Shown: positions 60,510 through 64,000 of the stretch, piece by piece
Position numbering within the stretch: the stretch's first letter is position 1
How the letters are laid out: every line of letters begins with the position of its first letter
Source: a virus
DNA: 64,000 bases
Virus record (IMG/VR): IMGVR_UViG_3300022562_000520
Span: 36,294-100,293 of that record
Reading direction: 5' to 3' (one strand)
Program-made: the position numbers and the translations under genes
The notes under the pieces: generated by a model
The model's input: only the letters and a program-made list of their open reading frames with translations
Told to the model about the DNA's origin: nothing
The model's database searches: none

Positions 60510-63080
60510 ATGAAAATAAGCTTCCGCCAAGGTATAGTCAGTCATCAAACTGGCGCTTTTTTGCAGTTATCTGGCAATTCAGTAAATATTTTAGCGCAAA
60601 ACCGCCCAGTTGTAATTACGCTCGCGCATAAGAATACAAATTATACCTATTCCGAAGATCAGTCTGTTGTTGCTGCATGGACAGTACCACTTACTGCGAC
60701 ACGCTATTGGTTATATTGGGATTTTAATAAATTAACTTTCCAGCGTACATTTGGATATACTACTCTCGAACCCGTTGCACAATCCGCTGTTCCCGGCTCT
60801 GGAAACGCCGTTATACTAGGTGTCACTCCAGGTACTGCTGGTGTTGGTAGTTTCCTTGTAAACAAATATTATAATCTTGCTATTGGAAGAACATTTGCTG
60901 TTATCAATTCTACAGGGAATGATGGAACTTATACTGTTAAGTCTATCGATTATAATACATCTACTGGTAAGACTACAATCGGTGTTGAAGAAAATGTAGC
61001 ATCATCTGTTGTAGATGGTGAAGCAACGCTTGATATAGATTCACAGGGAATTCCACTTTATACAACAGGTCGTCATTGGTTCAATACGATAACAAATGAA
61101 CACTTTGTATTAAGCGGTAGTTCATGGCTACCAGTATTGCGTGTATTTTCCGCACTTTTATATAATGGTACAACACTTATTAGTATGAGTCAAAATGCAC
61201 CATCTAGTAATTTTATCGGTACCCAAATCGGTAATAACAATACAGTATCTGCTGGCCGCGTTTTATTTGATGAAGCATCACAACCTGTCCGTAGAGATGA
61301 TGGAACATTTTTTACAACTGAAGATCAATTTTTCGCAAATCAATCACAAGTTAATGCGATTCGTTTAGAATCGAATGTTATTCGTGCACAGTGTGTTCCT
61401 TCCGCACTATCCAAGTTTTCCGTTGTTGCATGGAAAGCAGACGGTAAGATATCCGACGCTAAGTATGATGATGTAGAAAATACTATTGTTGGTATTTTAA
61501 CGGAAGATTTAGTTAGTTATCAAATCGGCGCGGTGGTAGTACAAGGTTCTATAACTAATCCTGATTGGGATTGGCTTTCTGAAACTACAATAGGTGGAAA
61601 ATTATGGGTTAAAAATGGGCAACTTGTTTCCGTAGATCCTCATGAATCTGATCCAATAAATTATCCATATATTCGCGTTCCTATTGCGCGAGTATTAAGT
61701 ACTGATACTGTTATTTTTGAACAAGGTCTTGGTGGTGTTGGACCACCTGGACCATCTGGTGCCGCAGGTGGTATTATACCAGCAACAACTACAGATCTTG
61801 GCGGATGTACACTTGTAACACCATCTACTAACCCACTTCGTTCTTATGTTATAAGTGACACCGATCCTAGATTGACAGATGCTCGAACACCATTATCACA
61901 TACACATCAAGCATCAAGTATCACATTTCAACCAGATGGTGGCGTAGTAGCGACAGACATTCAAGCGGCCATAGCAGAATTAGGTAATGGAAAATTAAAT
62001 AAGAGCGGTGGTACGATGACTGGTGCATTAATATTATCCGCCGATCCTACTATATCACTACATCCAGCCACTAAACAATATGTAGATAATTTAGTTATAG
62101 GTCTTACATGGATTGATCCTATTAAACACGTTAACTTAATATCAAATACTCTTACAACCCCACCGGGAACACCATATTTTTCTGACATATACATTCCAGC
62201 AACAGGCTCAACGGGTGCTTGGTCTGGCTTAGATGGACACGTATTACAATATGATGGTTCCTCATGGATAGACCTTGGTTTACTTTCTGCATATTCTACA
62301 GGTTCTAGATTTGGTATAGCCATGGAAACAACATCAACACCATCTGGTAGCTTTTCAGGAAAAGCAGATTACATTGCTGTGTTGGATAATCCAGCAACAG
62401 CATCGTGGTCATTTATAGCCCCAGTAAATAATACTGCGGTATATGTTAATAATGCTACTTCTTTACATGCCTATCATCAATACGTTTATAATAATATTCA
62501 ATGGGTAGAATTTAGTGGTACACAATCGTTGGGTGCCTCTAGCATTAAAGATCTTGGCGACGTATATTCTTCCATGGTACCTACCAATGGACAAGTATTA
62601 ACGTATAATACAACAAATGGCTGGCAATCAGAAACGTTTGTCATAGATATTGTCAATGATACAACTCCTCAATTGGGTGGTAATTTAGATCTTAATGGTA
62701 ATAGTATTCTTTGTGCTGATAATATAGTAGAAAGACCATTAATTAAAGACTATGCTATTAGTCATTCAACGTTATCAAGCACCGCAGGTGCTGTTACTAT
62801 TGATTGTTCAGTAAGTAACTCTTTTGCTATAACATTAACTGAAAATATTACTAGTATATCTATCGTAAATCCACCAGCTAGTGGTAGATATGGTCAACTT
62901 CGTATTCGTATTACTCAAGGCGCAGGTGCATATACAGTTACATGGCCAGCTTCGGTAAAATGGCCAGGCGCAACTGCTCCAGTAATATCAATAGCAGCAG
63001 GCGCAATTGATTTGATAATATTAGAAACTGATGACGCGGGTACTAACTACTTTGGTAACTTTAATCAAGGATATGCATAA
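60510..63080 (+). CDS. Large tail fibre protein
   Basis: An 856-residue fibre. Residues 1-75 form a compact N-terminal domain (QGIVSHQTGAFLQLSGNSVN) followed by a unit with HWFNTITNEHFVLSGSSW, similar to the neck repeats. A collagen-like GVGPPGPSGAAGG lies near 410, then DPRLTDARTPLSHTHQ and LHPATKQYVDNLVIGLTWID, both standard in phage tail fibres. The C-terminal 150 residues are beta-rich with a Trp-rich end (YTVTWPASVKWPG). It is probably the long or side fibre. Confidence 0.8.
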   Translation: MKISFRQGIVSHQTGAFLQLSGNSVNILAQNRPVVITLAHKNTNYTYSEDQSVVAAWTVPLTATRYWLYWDFNKLTFQRTFGYTTLEPVAQSAVPGSGNAVILGVTPGTAGVGSFLVNKYYNLAIGRTFAVINSTGNDGTYTVKSIDYNTSTGKTTIGVEENVASSVVDGEATLDIDSQGIPLYTTGRHWFNTITNEHFVLSGSSWLPVLRVFSALLYNGTTLISMSQNAPSSNFIGTQIGNNNTVSAGRVLFDEASQPVRRDDGTFFTTEDQFFANQSQVNAIRLESNVIRAQCVPSALSKFSVVAWKADGKISDAKYDDVENTIVGILTEDLVSYQIGAVVVQGSITNPDWDWLSETTIGGKLWVKNGQLVSVDPHESDPINYPYIRVPIARVLSTDTVIFEQGLGGVGPPGPSGAAGGIIPATTTDLGGCTLVTPSTNPLRSYVISDTDPRLTDARTPLSHTHQASSITFQPDGGVVATDIQAAIAELGNGKLNKSGGTMTGALILSADPTISLHPATKQYVDNLVIGLTWIDPIKHVNLISNTLTTPPGTPYFSDIYIPATGSTGAWSGLDGHVLQYDGSSWIDLGLLSAYSTGSRFGIAMETTSTPSGSFSGKADYIAVLDNPATASWSFIAPVNNTAVYVNNATSLHAYHQYVYNNIQWVEFSGTQSLGASSIKDLGDVYSSMVPTNGQVLTYNTTNGWQSETFVIDIVNDTTPQLGGNLDLNGNSILCADNIVERPLIKDYAISHSTLSSTAGAVTIDCSVSNSFAITLTENITSISIVNPPASGRYGQLRIRITQGAGAYTVTWPASVKWPGATAPVISIAAGAIDLIILETDDAGTNYFGNFNQGYA

Positions 63081-64000
63081 TGCTAATTGGTCGTGGAATT
63101 TTTGTCGGCCAGGCGGCTGATTTATATCCTCCTACCGTTACATTGACTTCTCCGGTTGATGGAGCCGCATATATAGAAAATTCTTTAATAGATTATATTG
63201 CAACAGCTTCAGATGCTCAAGGACTTGTAAATAGTGTTGAATTTTTCTACAATACGTCAAATTCACTTGGAATAAGTTATCGTGATTATTCTACAAGTTT
63301 ATTAGATAGATTAAATCCACTTGTTTATTATAAGATGGGTGAAACATCAGGAACTACAATTGCTGATAGTTCTGGAAATGGAAATAATGGTGTTATAAGT
63401 GGAACATATACCTTAAACCAAACAAAATTAGTTCAGAATACAGATGACACAGCTATCCGTCTTGCTTCTCCTGCACAAAATAGTGACGCATCTATTACAG
63501 GTCCAGCATTAGGAGCAATAACATTTCCTATAACTTTAGAAGCATGGTGGGAACCAATCTCAGCAACAACACCTTCAAGCAATCAGACGGCTATTGTTAC
63601 AACTCATTATGTTGAAAACCTTCATATAGGATTTACTCTTAAAGCATTAAGTGATGGTACTAATTATAGATTTGAAGCATGGATGGGTAATGGCGGTGCT
63701 GTTGCTAGTACCAATGCCAAGGCGTATTTTACGGATTATGACTATGGTGTAGGTACTAAGTACCATATTGTTGCGGTATTTGTAGATTTTGCAACCGTTG
63801 AAATTTATGTTAATGGTCAAAAAATATCAAATCTGACACCATTTGGATCGGCATCATCTGTTTCAACAGCTAGTGGAGTTTGTAAAGTTGGTGCATTCGA
63901 TCAAAATGTAGCAAGTAATAATACTATCTATGGATATGGTATCTATGATGAAGTTGTAATTTATAATCAACAATTAACACAAGAAGATATTCTCGAAAAT
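63080..64000 (+). CDS. LamG-like adhesin, 3' end outside window
   Basis: Open from an ATG overlapping the fibre stop (TAATG) to the right edge, 307 codons. Residues about 15-75 look like a bacterial Ig domain (PPTVTLTSPVDGAAYIENSL, then VNSVEFFYN). Residues about 85-300 are a concanavalin/LamG fold (NPLVYYKMGETSGTTIADSS, GNGNNGVISG, ITLEAWWEP, YHIVAVFVDFATVEIYVNGQ, YDEVVIYNQQLTQEDI), which binds glycans. Likely a fibre-associated receptor-binding protein. Confidence 0.8.
   Translation, partial: MLIGRGIFVGQAADLYPPTVTLTSPVDGAAYIENSLIDYIATASDAQGLVNSVEFFYNTSNSLGISYRDYSTSLLDRLNPLVYYKMGETSGTTIADSSGNGNNGVISGTYTLNQTKLVQNTDDTAIRLASPAQNSDASITGPALGAITFPITLEAWWEPISATTPSSNQTAIVTTHYVENLHIGFTLKALSDGTNYRFEAWMGNGGAVASTNAKAYFTDYDYGVGTKYHIVAVFVDFATVEIYVNGQKISNLTPFGSASSVSTASGVCKVGAFDQNVASNNTIYGYGIYDEVVIYNQQLTQEDILEN

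Overview
The window is a 64 kb piece of an AT-rich genome of a T4-superfamily contractile-tailed bacteriophage (Caudoviricetes, myovirus morphology). It holds almost a complete T4-type virion and packaging set: baseplate (gp5, gp6, gp25, gp26, gp48-like, gp53-like, a gp27-like hub), head (gp20, gp21, gp22, gp23, gp67/68-like), neck and tail (gp13-like, gp14-like, gp15, gp18, gp19), head completion (gp4) and terminase (gp16, gp17). It also carries the late sigma factor gp55 and the gp46/gp47 recombination nuclease. There is no integrase, repressor, tRNA or CRISPR, so it reads as a virulent phage. The host cannot be named from the sequence. Aquatic T4-like phages of cyanobacteria or alphaproteobacteria are the closest in gene style.

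Layout. 1-13.4 kb is a leftward baseplate operon: gp48-like, gp53-like, gp27-like hub, gp5, gp25, gp6 and a giant wedge or structural protein cut by the left edge. At 13.4 kb a divergent control region carries a consensus sigma70 promoter facing right (gp55) and a late-type element facing left (baseplate). 13.5-22.4 kb is a rightward nucleic-acid block: gp55, gp47, gp46, two unknowns, a GIY-YIG endonuclease, a RuvC resolvase, a zinc ribbon, a roughly 300 nt non-coding structured region and an XPD/DinG-type helicase. 22.4-23.0 kb encodes a membrane protein under a promoter enclosed by a perfect inverted repeat. 23.0-24.1 kb is a leftward gp26 pair. 24.2-47.4 kb is the rightward tape measure, head, neck, tail and terminase block, interrupted by a leftward gp23 paralogue. 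47.4-52 kb mixes a leftward kinase-fold gene, a rightward HD-Pnk end-healing enzyme and a SWIM-finger protein, and three leftward putative virion genes. 52.1-64 kb is a rightward adhesion region of modular fibre proteins, four tandem paralogues, an M15 endolysin, an HNH endonuclease and two large fibre/adhesin genes, the last cut by the right edge.

Regulation is readable. Host-type sigma70 promoters precede gp55, the membrane protein and HD-Pnk. T4-type late elements (NATAAATA, best form TATAAATACT) precede nearly every virion operon on both strands, usually 25-60 nt before the start codon with a Shine-Dalgarno between. A second class (GNAT protein, kinase-fold protein, SWIM protein) has the late element only 5-6 nt before the ATG and no Shine-Dalgarno, predicting leaderless late mRNAs. 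Two of these also have N-termini that look like T4 capsid-targeting sequences with a gp21-type cleavage site, suggesting packaged and injected effectors.

Other unusual points are a neck protein fused to about eleven Trp/Tyr-rich repeats, a fibre cassette that shares its N- and C-terminal modules with free-standing neighbours, recurrent Gly-Ser-Pro loops in virion proteins, and three convergent gene pairs whose stop codons share one TTAA.
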